Shown here one piece after another: positions 35,532 through 43,656 of a DNA stretch of 64,000 nucleotides; positions within the stretch are counted from its first letter, which is position 1, and the number at the start of each line of letters is the position of its first letter. The stretch is from positions 496,001 to 560,000 of the forward strand of contig NZ_JAKKFH010000008.1 of the NCBI RefSeq assembly GCF_022230925.1. Reading direction: 5' to 3'. The stretch is from Micromonospora alfalfae (GTDB lineage Bacteria; Actinomycetota; Actinomycetes; Mycobacteriales; Micromonosporaceae). The position numbers and the translations under genes were made by a program. The notes under the pieces were generated by a model. The model was not told where the DNA came from and ran no database searches. It was given only the letters and a program-made list of their open reading frames with translations.

Positions 35532-36956
35532 TCAGCGGCGGGTCAGTGCACGGACCTCTGCGACCGCTTCGGCAAGGGCTTCCACTCCGTCGGCGATGAA
35601 GCGTTCGGTGAGGGTCGCGTAGCCGAAGATCAGCCCGCCGGGTCCGGCGGGGCTCAGTCGGTACCGGGAGACGCCCTGCACTACCAGTCCGCGCCGGCCG
35701 GCGGCAGCCACGACCCGCGCCTCGTCGAGGTCGTGCGGGAGCCAGGTGACGACGTGTTGGCCCGCCGCGACACCGACTGGTTCCAACTCGGGCAGCCGTG
35801 CGCGCAAGGCGGCCAGGAGTGCGTCGCGGCGACGGCGGTAGACCGGGCGCATGCGCCGTAGGTGCCTGTCGAATTCGCCGCGGGTGAGGAAGTCGGCGAA
35901 GGTCAGTTGGTCGATGACGGGCGAGCCGCGGTCGGCTCGTACCTTGGCCGCCGTGATGTCGTCGACCAGGTGGGACGGTGCCAGCAGCCACCCGAGACGC
36001 AGCCCTGGTGCCAGGGTCTTGCTCGCGGTTCCGCAGTAGACGACGGAGTCGGGTGCCAGCCCCTGCATGGCGCCGACGGGCGAGCGGTCGTAGCGGTACT
36101 CCGCGTCGTAGTCGTCCTCGATGACCACGGCGCCGCGGCGCTGCGCCCAGCCGATGACCCGGGCCCGTGCGGTGGCCGACAGGACGCCGCCGGTGGGCCA
36201 CTGGTGCGAGGGCGTCAGCACGACGGCGTCCGCGTCGGTCCGTTCGAGTTCCTCGACGAGGATGCCGTCCGGCCCGACCGGGACGCCGATCACGTCCACA
36301 CCGAGGGCGGCCGCGGCGAGGCGGGCGTCGTCGTCAGCGGATGGGTCCTCGACTGCCACCCTGCGGGCGCCGCGCGCCGCGAGCACCTGGAGTATCAGCG
36401 CGACGCCTTGGCCGTAGCCACTGCAGATCACGACGTTCTCCGGGCGGGCCGATGTGCCGCGGACCCGGTTGAGATAGTCGATCAGGGCTGCGTGCAGTTC
36501 GGGTACGCCGCGCCCGTCGAGGTAGGCGAAGCGTTCGTTCGGCGTGGTGGTGAGGACCGTTCGCACCGAGCGCAGCCAGGCGGCCCGGGGGAATGACGAC
36601 ACGTCGGTCCGGCCGTACCCGAAGTCGATCCGGGCCGCTGGCCGATCCCCGCCGCGCCGACCCGCCGACGGAGGAACCGGCTCGACGGCGACCTGGGTGT
36701 AGCCGCCCGCCCGGCTGGTGAGGTAGCCCTCGGCGAGGAGTTGCTGGTAGGCCTCGACCACGACGCCGCGGGAGACTCCCAGATCGGTTGCGACGGTGCG
36801 GGTGGGCGGCAGGGACGTCCCGAGACGCAACCGACCGGCCCGGATGCTGCCCCGGATCGAGGCGGCGATCTGCCGGTGCAGCGGTTCGGCCGCGGACCGG
36901 TCGACATGGATGAGCAGGTCCTCCGCCGTGCTCGAATTGGTTCTGGTTCGAGCCAT
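35532..36956 (-). CDS. MocR/PdxR-family regulator, divergent from an FAD oxidase
   Basis: The 474-residue protein has an N-terminal GntR winged helix (TSLPPTRTVATDLGVSRGVV) and an aminotransferase-fold domain with the PLP lysine in TASKTLAPGLRLGWLLAP. An aspartate in VVIEDDYDAEYRYD and the conserved GVLSATARARV helix complete the fold. The linker after the HTH is Pro/Arg-rich. It is transcribed away from the FAD-linked oxidase with only 47 bases between the starts, so it probably controls that gene and itself through the TACCGA repeats there. Its size and motifs match the MocR gene at 1.0 kb, with which it is clearly paralogous. Confidence 0.9.
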   Translation of the reverse strand: MARTRTNSSTAEDLLIHVDRSAAEPLHRQIAASIRGSIRAGRLRLGTSLPPTRTVATDLGVSRGVVVEAYQQLLAEGYLTSRAGGYTQVAVEPVPPSAGRRGGDRPAARIDFGYGRTDVSSFPRAAWLRSVRTVLTTTPNERFAYLDGRGVPELHAALIDYLNRVRGTSARPENVVICSGYGQGVALILQVLAARGARRVAVEDPSADDDARLAAAALGVDVIGVPVGPDGILVEELERTDADAVVLTPSHQWPTGGVLSATARARVIGWAQRRGAVVIEDDYDAEYRYDRSPVGAMQGLAPDSVVYCGTASKTLAPGLRLGWLLAPSHLVDDITAAKVRADRGSPVIDQLTFADFLTRGEFDRHLRRMRPVYRRRRDALLAALRARLPELEPVGVAAGQHVVTWLPHDLDEARVVAAAGRRGLVVQGVSRYRLSPAGPGGLIFGYATLTERFIADGVEALAEAVAEVRALTRR

Positions 36957-36968
36957 GGAATCGGACCT

Positions 36969-36983
36969 TACCGAGTGTACCGA
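36969..36983. promoter_or_regulatory. Direct-repeat operator between the MocR and FAD-oxidase genes
   Basis: TACCGA at 36969-36974 and again at 36978-36983 form a direct repeat with a nine-base period. The minus strand reads TACACT across them, a plausible -10 for the MocR gene placed about ten bases before its start. MocR regulators often bind direct repeats, so this is the best operator candidate. Confidence 0.5.
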
Positions 36984-37003
36984 TTTCCGTCAGGCTCAGA
37001 CGT

Positions 37004-38356
37004 ATGCCGACAACGACCAGTCCCCGCTTCGACGGCCGCCTCCTCACCCCTGGCGATCCGGGTTACGACGCGGCCCGCACCGTCTGGAACGCCATGATTG
37101 ACCGTCGTCCGCGGATGATCGTGCAGGCCGCCGGCGTCGCCGACGTGGTGGCCGCGGTGCGCCTGGCCCGCGAACTCGACCTGGAGATCGGGGTGCGCTG
37201 CGGTGGGCACAACGTGGCCGGCCACGCCGTCCCCGCGAACGGCCTGATGATCGACCTGACCCCGTTGAACGGCGTTCGGGTCGACCCGATCCGGCGACGC
37301 GCCCGGGTCCAGGGCGGCGCGCTGCTCGGCGTACTCGATCGGGCGTCACAGCCATACGGCCTCGCCACGACTGCCGGTAACGTCTCGCACACCGGAGTCG
37401 GCGGCCTGACCCTCGGCGGCGGCATGGGCTGGCTCGCCCGCCAACACGGGTTGGCCTGCGACAACGTCGTCTCCTACACGATGGTCACCGCGGACGGGGA
37501 GGTGGTGACAGCGAGCCGAACCGAGAACCCCGACCTCTACTGGGGCCTACGCGGCGGGGGCGGCAACTTCGGCATCGTCACCGACTTCGAATTTCACCTG
37601 CACCACACCGGAACGCAGACCCTGGTCGCCGAGTTCGACTTCCGCGCCGAGGACGCCGTACCGGTGCTCGAAGGCTGGCGGGACCTCAACACCGTCGCGC
37701 CGCGGCAGGCGACCTTCACCGCCGACGTCCAGAGCACGCCCACCGGCCCTATCGCCACCGTCGGCTTCGTGTGGGTCGGCGACCCGGCACAGGGTCACCG
37801 GCTGCTGCCGGCGATGCGCGCGCTCGGGCGCCCGCTCGCCGAGCGGGTCACCACCCCCTCATACCTTCAATTGCAGCAACGCGACGACACCGTCGGTGGC
37901 CACGCCTACCGCCGGTACTCCAGTGCGCACTACCTGCGGCAGTTCCCCACTGCCGCGATCGAGGCGTTCCTGCTGCGCGGCGCGTCGGACCTGCACAACG
38001 GCACCGACCTGGCCGGCGTCGGCCTGCAGGCGCACGGCGGTGCCATCGCCGACGTCGCGGACGTCGACGCGGCGTTCAGCCACCGCGGCACCATGTTCGA
38101 GTTCGGCGCCGGCTCCCGCTGGACCGAACCATCCGAGGACGACATTCGGATGGCAGCGGCTCGCAGTGCCGGAGCGACGCTCGACCCGTACGCCGACGGC
38201 GTCTACGTCAACTCGCTCGCCGCCGACGAGGGGCAACGTGGGGTACGCCGCGCGTACCCGGCCGCCAAGCTCGCCAGGCTCACCGCACTCAAGACGATCT
38301 GGGACCCGCACAACGTGTTCCACCTCAACCACAACATCCGGCCCCACAGCCAGTAG
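37004..38356 (+). CDS. FAD-linked oxidoreductase, BBE/berberine-bridge type
   Basis: The 450-residue protein has an FAD-binding PCMH domain (about 35-210) and a C-terminal BBE segment (WDPHNVFHLNHNI). The covalent FAD histidine is in RCGGHNVAGHAV. The second attachment site, a cysteine in many bicovalent enzymes, is replaced in GNVSHTGVGGLTLGGG, so FAD is probably held by one bond only. Related enzymes oxidise sugars, alkaloids or polyketides and release hydrogen peroxide. No signal peptide is seen. Divergence from the MocR gene suggests induction by a PLP-linked or amino metabolite; the real substrate is unknown. Confidence 0.9.
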   Translation: MPTTTSPRFDGRLLTPGDPGYDAARTVWNAMIDRRPRMIVQAAGVADVVAAVRLARELDLEIGVRCGGHNVAGHAVPANGLMIDLTPLNGVRVDPIRRRARVQGGALLGVLDRASQPYGLATTAGNVSHTGVGGLTLGGGMGWLARQHGLACDNVVSYTMVTADGEVVTASRTENPDLYWGLRGGGGNFGIVTDFEFHLHHTGTQTLVAEFDFRAEDAVPVLEGWRDLNTVAPRQATFTADVQSTPTGPIATVGFVWVGDPAQGHRLLPAMRALGRPLAERVTTPSYLQLQQRDDTVGGHAYRRYSSAHYLRQFPTAAIEAFLLRGASDLHNGTDLAGVGLQAHGGAIADVADVDAAFSHRGTMFEFGAGSRWTEPSEDDIRMAAARSAGATLDPYADGVYVNSLAADEGQRGVRRAYPAAKLARLTALKTIWDPHNVFHLNHNIRPHSQ

Positions 38357-38443
38357 CCCAGCCTGGTTACGGGCTGTTCGCGGCGTAGGAACGCGTCAGA
38401 CCGTCCCGGCCCCGAGCCTCAGCAATGCGGCTGCGGCAGGGGG

Positions 38444-38941
38444 TCAGTCGTCGTCGTTCTTCTTCTTGTCGCGGTTCATGGCCAGGTCGAGCGCGAGGAC
38501 GCTACCGATGATGAGCAGTGGGTCGACGCCGGCAGTGACCTGCACGGCGTAGGTGTCCCGGATGGTCAGCCACCGCTTGGAGACCGAGGCCACCTCGGTG
38601 CCGCCGCGTTCGATCACGTACTCGTGGTCGAGCAGGTCACCCTTCATCTCCAGGTCATCAGGCCCCGGCACGTCGATGGTGAACTTGTCGCGGAACGGCG
38701 TGAGCAGCTTCTTACGGACCTCTGCGGCCTTCTCGCCGCCGATGCGGATCTCGTACGTGGGGCGCAGTGCCACCAGGTGCCGGTGCAGCGTGGCGACCTC
38801 ACGGCCGGCGGCGTCCTCGATGACGACCTTGTCGCGGACGCTGAGCACCTTGCCGTCGACATGGAAGACCTTGGTGCCGTGCTCGTCGAGCACGTCGAAG
38901 TCGTCGCCGATCGAGAAGAACCGCTCCTTGATGACAAACAT
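38444..38941 (-). CDS. LURP-one-related / Tubby-like small protein
   Basis: The 165-residue protein matches the LURP-one fold: a repeated pattern of beta hairpins (FSIGDDFDVLDEHGTKVFHV, VVIEDAAGREVATLHRH, YEIRIGG) closed by a hydrophobic helix and a Lys/Asp tail (NRDKKKNDDD). In plants and bacteria this Tubby-like fold is linked to lipid or membrane association, but the bacterial role is unknown. The C-terminal helix (GVDPLLIIGSVLALDLAM) is hydrophobic enough to be a membrane anchor. The gene converges on the FAD-oxidase gene with 87 bases between the stops and diverges from the SARP regulator. Confidence 0.85.
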   Translation of the reverse strand: MFVIKERFFSIGDDFDVLDEHGTKVFHVDGKVLSVRDKVVIEDAAGREVATLHRHLVALRPTYEIRIGGEKAAEVRKKLLTPFRDKFTIDVPGPDDLEMKGDLLDHEYVIERGGTEVASVSKRWLTIRDTYAVQVTAGVDPLLIIGSVLALDLAMNRDKKKNDDD

Positions 38942-39211
38942 GATTTCGATTCTCCCCTACCGCACACCAAAGTGCCGGCCGAGCACTGCCTGCTCGTCCT
39001 CGGTCACCCCGGCTGAAAAGCCACGAGGCATCGCTGCGCGGAACTGACCTGCGAGCAGTGCATGCGCGGCAGCGGGCCCACTGCGGCACCCCTGAGCTGC
39101 TGCTTCGCCACGACCCCGGAACGGAAGACGCCGCACACGCGCAAATGATCACGGGACACGGCAGACCGCTTGCCGGCGCGCCGCCATAATGGACGACCGG
39201 GGGGTGGCCAG

Positions 39212-42040
39212 GTGGAATTCCGGGTCCTTGGCGCGGTCGAGGCGTACACCGCCGGTGTGCCCGTCGACCTCGGCTCCCGCCAGCAGCGTCTGGTGCTGGG
39301 GCTGCTCCTGCTGGAGCCCGGTCGCGCGCTGGCGGTGGACCGACTTGTCGAACTCGTCTGGGGGTCCGACCCGCCCGCCTCCGCCCGAAGCACACTTCAG
39401 GCGCTCGTCTCCCGACTGCGCGCCTGCCTGCGCCGCGCCGGCAACCCGATGGACGCCGATCCGCCCGAGGTCATCGAGATCCTGCACACGGGCGCGGGCT
39501 ACCTCCTGCGGGTGGATCCGGGCTCGGTCGACGTACATCGCTTCACCGGCCTGGTCGCCCGAGCCCGGCAGGCCGATGACGAACGGGCAGTCAAGCTGTT
39601 CGGCCTGGCGCTCACGCTCTGGCGCGGCGATCCGCTGGCCGACGTCGCCCCGACAGTTGTACGAGACCGGCTCTGCGTCGGCCTGCGAGAGATGATGTGG
39701 ACCGCGGTTGAGGACCGCCTGGAGGCACTGATCCGGCTGGGCCGGTCACGCGACGCGCTGGACGAGCTGGGCAAGCTACTCGCCGAGCATCCCTTCCGGC
39801 AGCGGCTGGTCGGTCAGCTCATGCTGGTCCTGCACCGCGCGGGACGCACCGACGAGGCCCTCGCGACCTACCGCGAGCTGCGAGCCCGGCTGGTTACCGA
39901 ATTTGGCCTCGATCCCACCCCGGAACTGCGGCAGATGGAAGCCGCGATCCTGCGGGCCGACCCCACCCTCGACGTCCCACCGGATTCGCCGCCGCCACTC
40001 GGGGACCTGGTACGGCGAGGCTCCGGTGATCCACCCGCGCGGCCTGCGGAGCTCCCCCACGCACCCGGTGGTTTCGTCGGCCGGCGGGCCGAACTGACAG
40101 CGCTCGACGCCCAACTCGACGCCGTGCGTCACGGCGGCGGGCCCGGCATCGTCGTCATCGACGGGATGGGCGGGATCGGTAAGACGGCACTCGCCCTGCA
40201 CTGGGGTCATCTGCACCGCAACGACTTCCCGGACGGTCAGGTCTACCGCGACCTACGGGGGTTCAGCCCGGGCGACACCCCGATGCCGCCAGTGGAGGCG
40301 CTGCCCCGACTGCTGCTCTCGCTTGGCGTGCCACCATCGGACATCCCACCCACTGTCGACTCTCAGAGCGGGCGGATGCGCAGCCTGACCGATGGCCGGC
40401 GGCTGCTGATCGTGTTGGACAACGCCTACGACGCCGCACAGGTCCGACCGCTGCTGCCGGGGAATCTGGCCGGCCTCGTCGTGGTGACCAGCCGACGCCG
40501 CCTTCCGGGGCTCGTCGTCCGCGAGCAGGCGCTGCCGCTGAGTCTCGCTCCGCTGCGCCCGGTCGAGTCGGTGGACCTGGTCGCCGGGTGCCTACGTCGG
40601 TCCCGGCCTGACGAGCGCACGGCACTCGCCGAGTATTGCGGCCATGTGCCGCTGGCGATCCGTATCGTCGCCGCCCGCGCGTTGGACCTGCCGGAACGTC
40701 CGCTCGGCGACCTGCTCGACGAACTACGCGAGGGAAGCCGGCTTGACGCGTTCGTCGGGCCTGACGGCCCCGACACCAACCTCCGTGCTGTCTTCTCCTG
40801 GTCGTACCGTGGCCTGTCACCCCCCGCCGCCGAGCTGTTCTGGCGGCTGGCACTGCACCCGGGCGAGAGTGTCGGCGTCCACGCCGCGGCGGCCCTCGCG
40901 GGCGTCAGCGTGCTGCGGGCCCGGGAGCTGACCGCCGAGCTGCACCGGGCCAACCTCCTTCAGCTTCCAGCGCCGGACCGCTACCAGTTCCACGACCTGG
41001 TGGGCGCCTACGCCAGGGAGTTGGCCGAGGCGCCGGAGAACGCGGCGCAGTCGCGACCGGTGTTCGACAGCCTGCTGAACTGTTACCTGCACACGGTCAG
41101 CGCCGCGGGACGGGTGCTGCAACCGCACCGGCCGCACGTCAGCCCAGCCCCGCCAGCCCCGGTCGAGGCAATGCGCGTCGAGACGTACCAGGCCGCTCTG
41201 GGCTGGTGCGAAAGCGAACGGACGAACCTGGTTCCGATGGTTCGCGCAGCGGCGTCGCGCGGCGCGCCGGCGTACGCATGGCAGATCGCCCTGGCCGCGT
41301 CGGCGTACTGGTACATCACCAAACGCAGGGAAGACTGGCGGATCGCGACCCGCATCGGGGTCGCCGCCACCCGTGCCGTCGGTGACCGACGGGCTGAGGG
41401 TGCCCTGCTGGCCAGCCTCGCGACCGCGCTGTGCGAGAGCCGACGTTATACCGAGGCCATCGACCTGTACCAGAAGTCGCTGCGATTGCACGAGGCCAGC
41501 GGCGACTGGGACTGGCGAGCCACCAGCCTGAACAGCCTCGCCGTCGCGCACGCGGAGGCGGGCCGCCCCGACGAGGCGCTGGCGACGTTCGCCCTCGCCC
41601 GCGAGGAACACAGGCTGCGGGGTAACCGACGGGGTGAGGGTGTGGCACTGCAGAACATGGCCCAGTGCCATGTGCTGCTGGGCCAACCCGGCGAGGCGAT
41701 CGACCGCCACGAGGAGGCACTGACCGCGATGCGTGACGCGGGTGACCGGTACGCGGAGGCCATCTGCATCGCCAATCTCGGCGAGGCGCACGCCGAACTG
41801 GGCGATCACGAACGGGCGATCCGACGCTTCCGCGAGGCAGTGCGGCTGCACCTGTCCACCGGCAACGAGCACGGCAGGGCCCGGACACTGCTGGCCCTGG
41901 GACGGTCCCTGAGCGAGCGGGGCGACGACGAGGCCCGATCCTGTTGGCGACAGGCGCTCGCCGTCTTCAACGAGCTCGGAGACCCGGAGGCGGACGAAAT
42001 CCGGGCGCTGCTGGGCGAGCCGGCGACGACCGACAGTTGA
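39212..42040 (+). CDS. AfsR/SARP-family regulator with NB-ARC and TPR domains
   Basis: The 942-residue protein has the full AfsR architecture. The N-terminal OmpR-type winged helix (1-90, VEFRVLGAVEAYTAG and SRQQRLVLGLLLLEPGRALA) is followed by a BTAD domain (95-245, helical, ending ELRQMEAAILRADP). Next come an NB-ARC ATPase domain (Walker A in IDGMGGIGKTALALHW near residue 318, Walker B in RLLIVLDN, and the GLPLA-like HVPLAIRIVA) and at least six C-terminal TPRs. Such proteins integrate phosphorylation and ATP signals to activate secondary-metabolite or developmental genes. The GTG at 39212 begins VEFRVLG, the usual family start. A SARP-type triple heptamer lies just downstream, before the lipoprotein operon. 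Confidence 0.93.
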   Translation: MEFRVLGAVEAYTAGVPVDLGSRQQRLVLGLLLLEPGRALAVDRLVELVWGSDPPASARSTLQALVSRLRACLRRAGNPMDADPPEVIEILHTGAGYLLRVDPGSVDVHRFTGLVARARQADDERAVKLFGLALTLWRGDPLADVAPTVVRDRLCVGLREMMWTAVEDRLEALIRLGRSRDALDELGKLLAEHPFRQRLVGQLMLVLHRAGRTDEALATYRELRARLVTEFGLDPTPELRQMEAAILRADPTLDVPPDSPPPLGDLVRRGSGDPPARPAELPHAPGGFVGRRAELTALDAQLDAVRHGGGPGIVVIDGMGGIGKTALALHWGHLHRNDFPDGQVYRDLRGFSPGDTPMPPVEALPRLLLSLGVPPSDIPPTVDSQSGRMRSLTDGRRLLIVLDNAYDAAQVRPLLPGNLAGLVVVTSRRRLPGLVVREQALPLSLAPLRPVESVDLVAGCLRRSRPDERTALAEYCGHVPLAIRIVAARALDLPERPLGDLLDELREGSRLDAFVGPDGPDTNLRAVFSWSYRGLSPPAAELFWRLALHPGESVGVHAAAALAGVSVLRARELTAELHRANLLQLPAPDRYQFHDLVGAYARELAEAPENAAQSRPVFDSLLNCYLHTVSAAGRVLQPHRPHVSPAPPAPVEAMRVETYQAALGWCESERTNLVPMVRAAASRGAPAYAWQIALAASAYWYITKRREDWRIATRIGVAATRAVGDRRAEGALLASLATALCESRRYTEAIDLYQKSLRLHEASGDWDWRATSLNSLAVAHAEAGRPDEALATFALAREEHRLRGNRRGEGVALQNMAQCHVLLGQPGEAIDRHEEALTAMRDAGDRYAEAICIANLGEAHAELGDHERAIRRFREAVRLHLSTGNEHGRARTLLALGRSLSERGDDEARSCWRQALAVFNELGDPEADEIRALLGEPATTDS

Positions 42041-42123
42041 CCTGATTCCCCCGACACGACCGGTGCCAGCACTGGTGCGACACCAAACGTGGCCGCTACC
42101 AGCTCTCGCGTTGATGTGTCCGC

Positions 42124-42167
42124 TGCAAGCCTGCTGCAGGCGAGTTGCAAGCCACCCCGCCGACAAT
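42124..42167 (+). promoter_or_regulatory. SARP-box promoter of the lipoprotein-OmpA operon
   Basis: Three heptamers, TGCAAGC (42124), TGCAGGC (42135) and TGCAAGC (42146), sit at exact 11-base steps. A -10 like GACAAT follows at 42162-42167, nine bases beyond the last heptamer. This is the textbook layout of SARP targets, where the repeats replace a -35. The adjacent AfsR-like protein is the obvious activator. Repeat and spacing are seen directly; binding is inferred. Confidence 0.75.
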
Positions 42168-42194
42168 CGGTCAGTCGGTTCCCGCTGGGCGGAC

Positions 42195-42291
42195 GGCCAG
42201 CCGTTCTGGCCCAAGACTGTTTACCGGTCTGCCGAAGGTAGCTATGGCCGCCAGGCGGCACGAAGTGTTCGGCAGACCGGGACCAGTAAAC
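42195..42291 (+). other. Structured 5' leader of the lipoprotein-OmpA operon
   Basis: A 6-base hairpin (GGCCAG/CTGGCC, 42195-42211) is followed by a 13-base perfect stem (42224-42236 with 42268-42280). The second stem encloses a nested GCCG/CGGC hairpin and is flanked by GTTTAC/GTAAAC. The same 5' arm can alternatively pair with GACCAGTAAAC at 42281-42291 (one mismatch). The structure ends directly before GGAG of the lipoprotein, so it could gate translation or act as an attenuator. Confidence 0.55.
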
Positions 42292-42301
42292 GGAGTTATT
42301 C

Positions 42302-42904
42302 GTGGGTTCACGCATCACGATCACCGCCGGTTCGCTCGCGATCGCGGTGACAATTGCCCTCACTGGGTGCGGCAGCCTCGGCAGATCGCACGACCCCGGA
42401 GGTGGCACGAGCGAGTCGAAGGAGACCGTTGGTGTCGCGGCGGGCACGCCCGAGAAACTCGGGGCACCGATCGGAAGCCAGGACATTCAGATCAGCGACA
42501 GCGGCAAGCTCTTCCTGGTCAAGGTCGAGCTGTACCCACTCCGTCGCGACAAGGGTTTTGTCACAGTCAACGTCCGTTTGACCCGCACGGATGCCGGCGA
42601 CAACCCGGACCGTTGGCAGATCGCAAGCGCGTTCGAGGGTGACACGATCGCCCTGGCCTTCTCGGGCGTGACGTTGGTCGACCGGAAGAACCGCAAGCGG
42701 CACCTGGTCGCCCGGAGCGGGGACCAGGACGCGAAGCCCGGCCAGGTGAAGTATCTCGCTTCGTCGGGCCTCGCCTCGGTGTTCGTGCAGGCTGGCCAGT
42801 CGGTCGAGCTGTACGCCATGTTCGGAGCCCCACCGGATGATGTCACCGCCGTTGATGTCGTCATCCCCCGCGTGCCGGTCTTCGAGAATGTGCCGCTCGG
42901 TTAG
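42302..42904 (+). CDS. Secreted lipoprotein of unknown function
   Basis: The 200-residue protein carries a lipoprotein signal with the lipobox ALTGC, so it should be lipid-anchored outside the membrane. After a flexible Gly/Ser stretch it forms a beta-rich domain (LFLVKVELYPL, VTVNVRLTRTDAGDN, ALAFSGVTLVDR, SVELYAMFGAPPDD) resembling the Ig-like domains of small actinomycete lipoproteins. GTG start with GGAG six bases upstream. The OmpA-family gene begins inside its last codons (17-base overlap), so the pair forms an operon. It lies behind a SARP-box promoter and a structured leader. Not recognised as a named protein. Confidence 0.78.
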   Translation: MGSRITITAGSLAIAVTIALTGCGSLGRSHDPGGGTSESKETVGVAAGTPEKLGAPIGSQDIQISDSGKLFLVKVELYPLRRDKGFVTVNVRLTRTDAGDNPDRWQIASAFEGDTIALAFSGVTLVDRKNRKRHLVARSGDQDAKPGQVKYLASSGLASVFVQAGQSVELYAMFGAPPDDVTAVDVVIPRVPVFENVPLG

Positions 42905-43505
42905 CCGGCGGACAGCGCTGGCCGCCACGCTGACCATCTGCCTACTGGTCAGCGAACCGGCGATCGCCTGGTCCGCACCGATACCGACCCCAACCCCGCC
43001 GACCGGCACCGTGCCTGGGCCACAGGCCACGTCCGGCGAGCAGGTGAGCGCGCCGATAGTGGACATTCAGGGCCCGGTGCAGGACATTTTCCTGCTCACC
43101 GGGGACGCCGACGGCACCAGCCTGCAGGCCGAGTCCAGCAGTCGGATCGAGCTGACACTCGCGGCGGATGTGCTCTTCGCCTTCGGTAAGGCCGATCTGT
43201 CGCCGGCTACCCGCGCCCGGCTGGACGAGATAGCCGAACGGCTTCGTACCCAGGCCAAGGGCACGGTTCAGATCGACGGTCACACCGACTCGGTCGGTGA
43301 CGACGCGCAGAACCTGACGTTGTCCCGCCGACGGGCCCAGGCAGTGCGCGACGCGCTGACCGCGGCACTCGTCGACGGCGGTGTCACCTACGAGATCAAC
43401 GGCTTCGGGGAGACCAGGCCCGTCGCGCCGAACACCGTCGACGGCAAGGACAACCCGAAGGGCAGAGCCAGCAATCGACGTGTCGAAATCCGGTTCGACA
43501 AATGA
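42888..43505 (+). CDS. Secreted OmpA-family C-terminal domain protein
   Basis: The 205-residue protein has a signal peptide (RTALAATLTICLLVSEPAIA) and a Pro/Thr-rich linker, then an OmpA/MotB peptidoglycan-binding domain. This includes LAADVLFAFGKADLSP, the binding loop IDGHTDSVGDDAQNLTLSRRRA with its conserved Asp and Arg, and FGETRPVAPN before RASNRRVEIRF. In Gram-positive bacteria such proteins sit in the wall. It overlaps the lipoprotein gene, and the start at ATG 42888 is preferred over upstream starts that lack a signal peptide. A strong terminator follows its stop. Confidence 0.85.
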   Translation: MCRSVSRRTALAATLTICLLVSEPAIAWSAPIPTPTPPTGTVPGPQATSGEQVSAPIVDIQGPVQDIFLLTGDADGTSLQAESSSRIELTLAADVLFAFGKADLSPATRARLDEIAERLRTQAKGTVQIDGHTDSVGDDAQNLTLSRRRAQAVRDALTAALVDGGVTYEINGFGETRPVAPNTVDGKDNPKGRASNRRVEIRFDK

Positions 43506-43508
43506 CGG

Positions 43509-43546
43509 CCCCGGAGAGAGTTCACGGTGTCAGAACCTCTCCGGGG
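43509..43546 (+). terminator. Hairpin terminator of the lipoprotein-OmpA operon
   Basis: CCCCGGAGAG pairs with CTCTCCGGGG, extended by GTTC/GAAC after a single bulged base, with a nine-base loop. It begins four bases after the OmpA stop. Confidence 0.82.
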
Positions 43547-43656
43547 ATTGCCCGCTGATCGCCCGGCGGCCACGCACCAATTGTTGACGGCATCTGACCA
43601 GTGTCGAATTCGGTCGTCATGCCACCGCGCGTCCACTCTGGCAAGCTGTCCCAGTG

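Noticed and set aside
2590..42295. A shared 12-13 base string (around CCAGTAAACGGA) near 2590 and 42283
   Set aside because: Matches of this length are expected by chance in a 64 kb window, and no extended similarity surrounds them.
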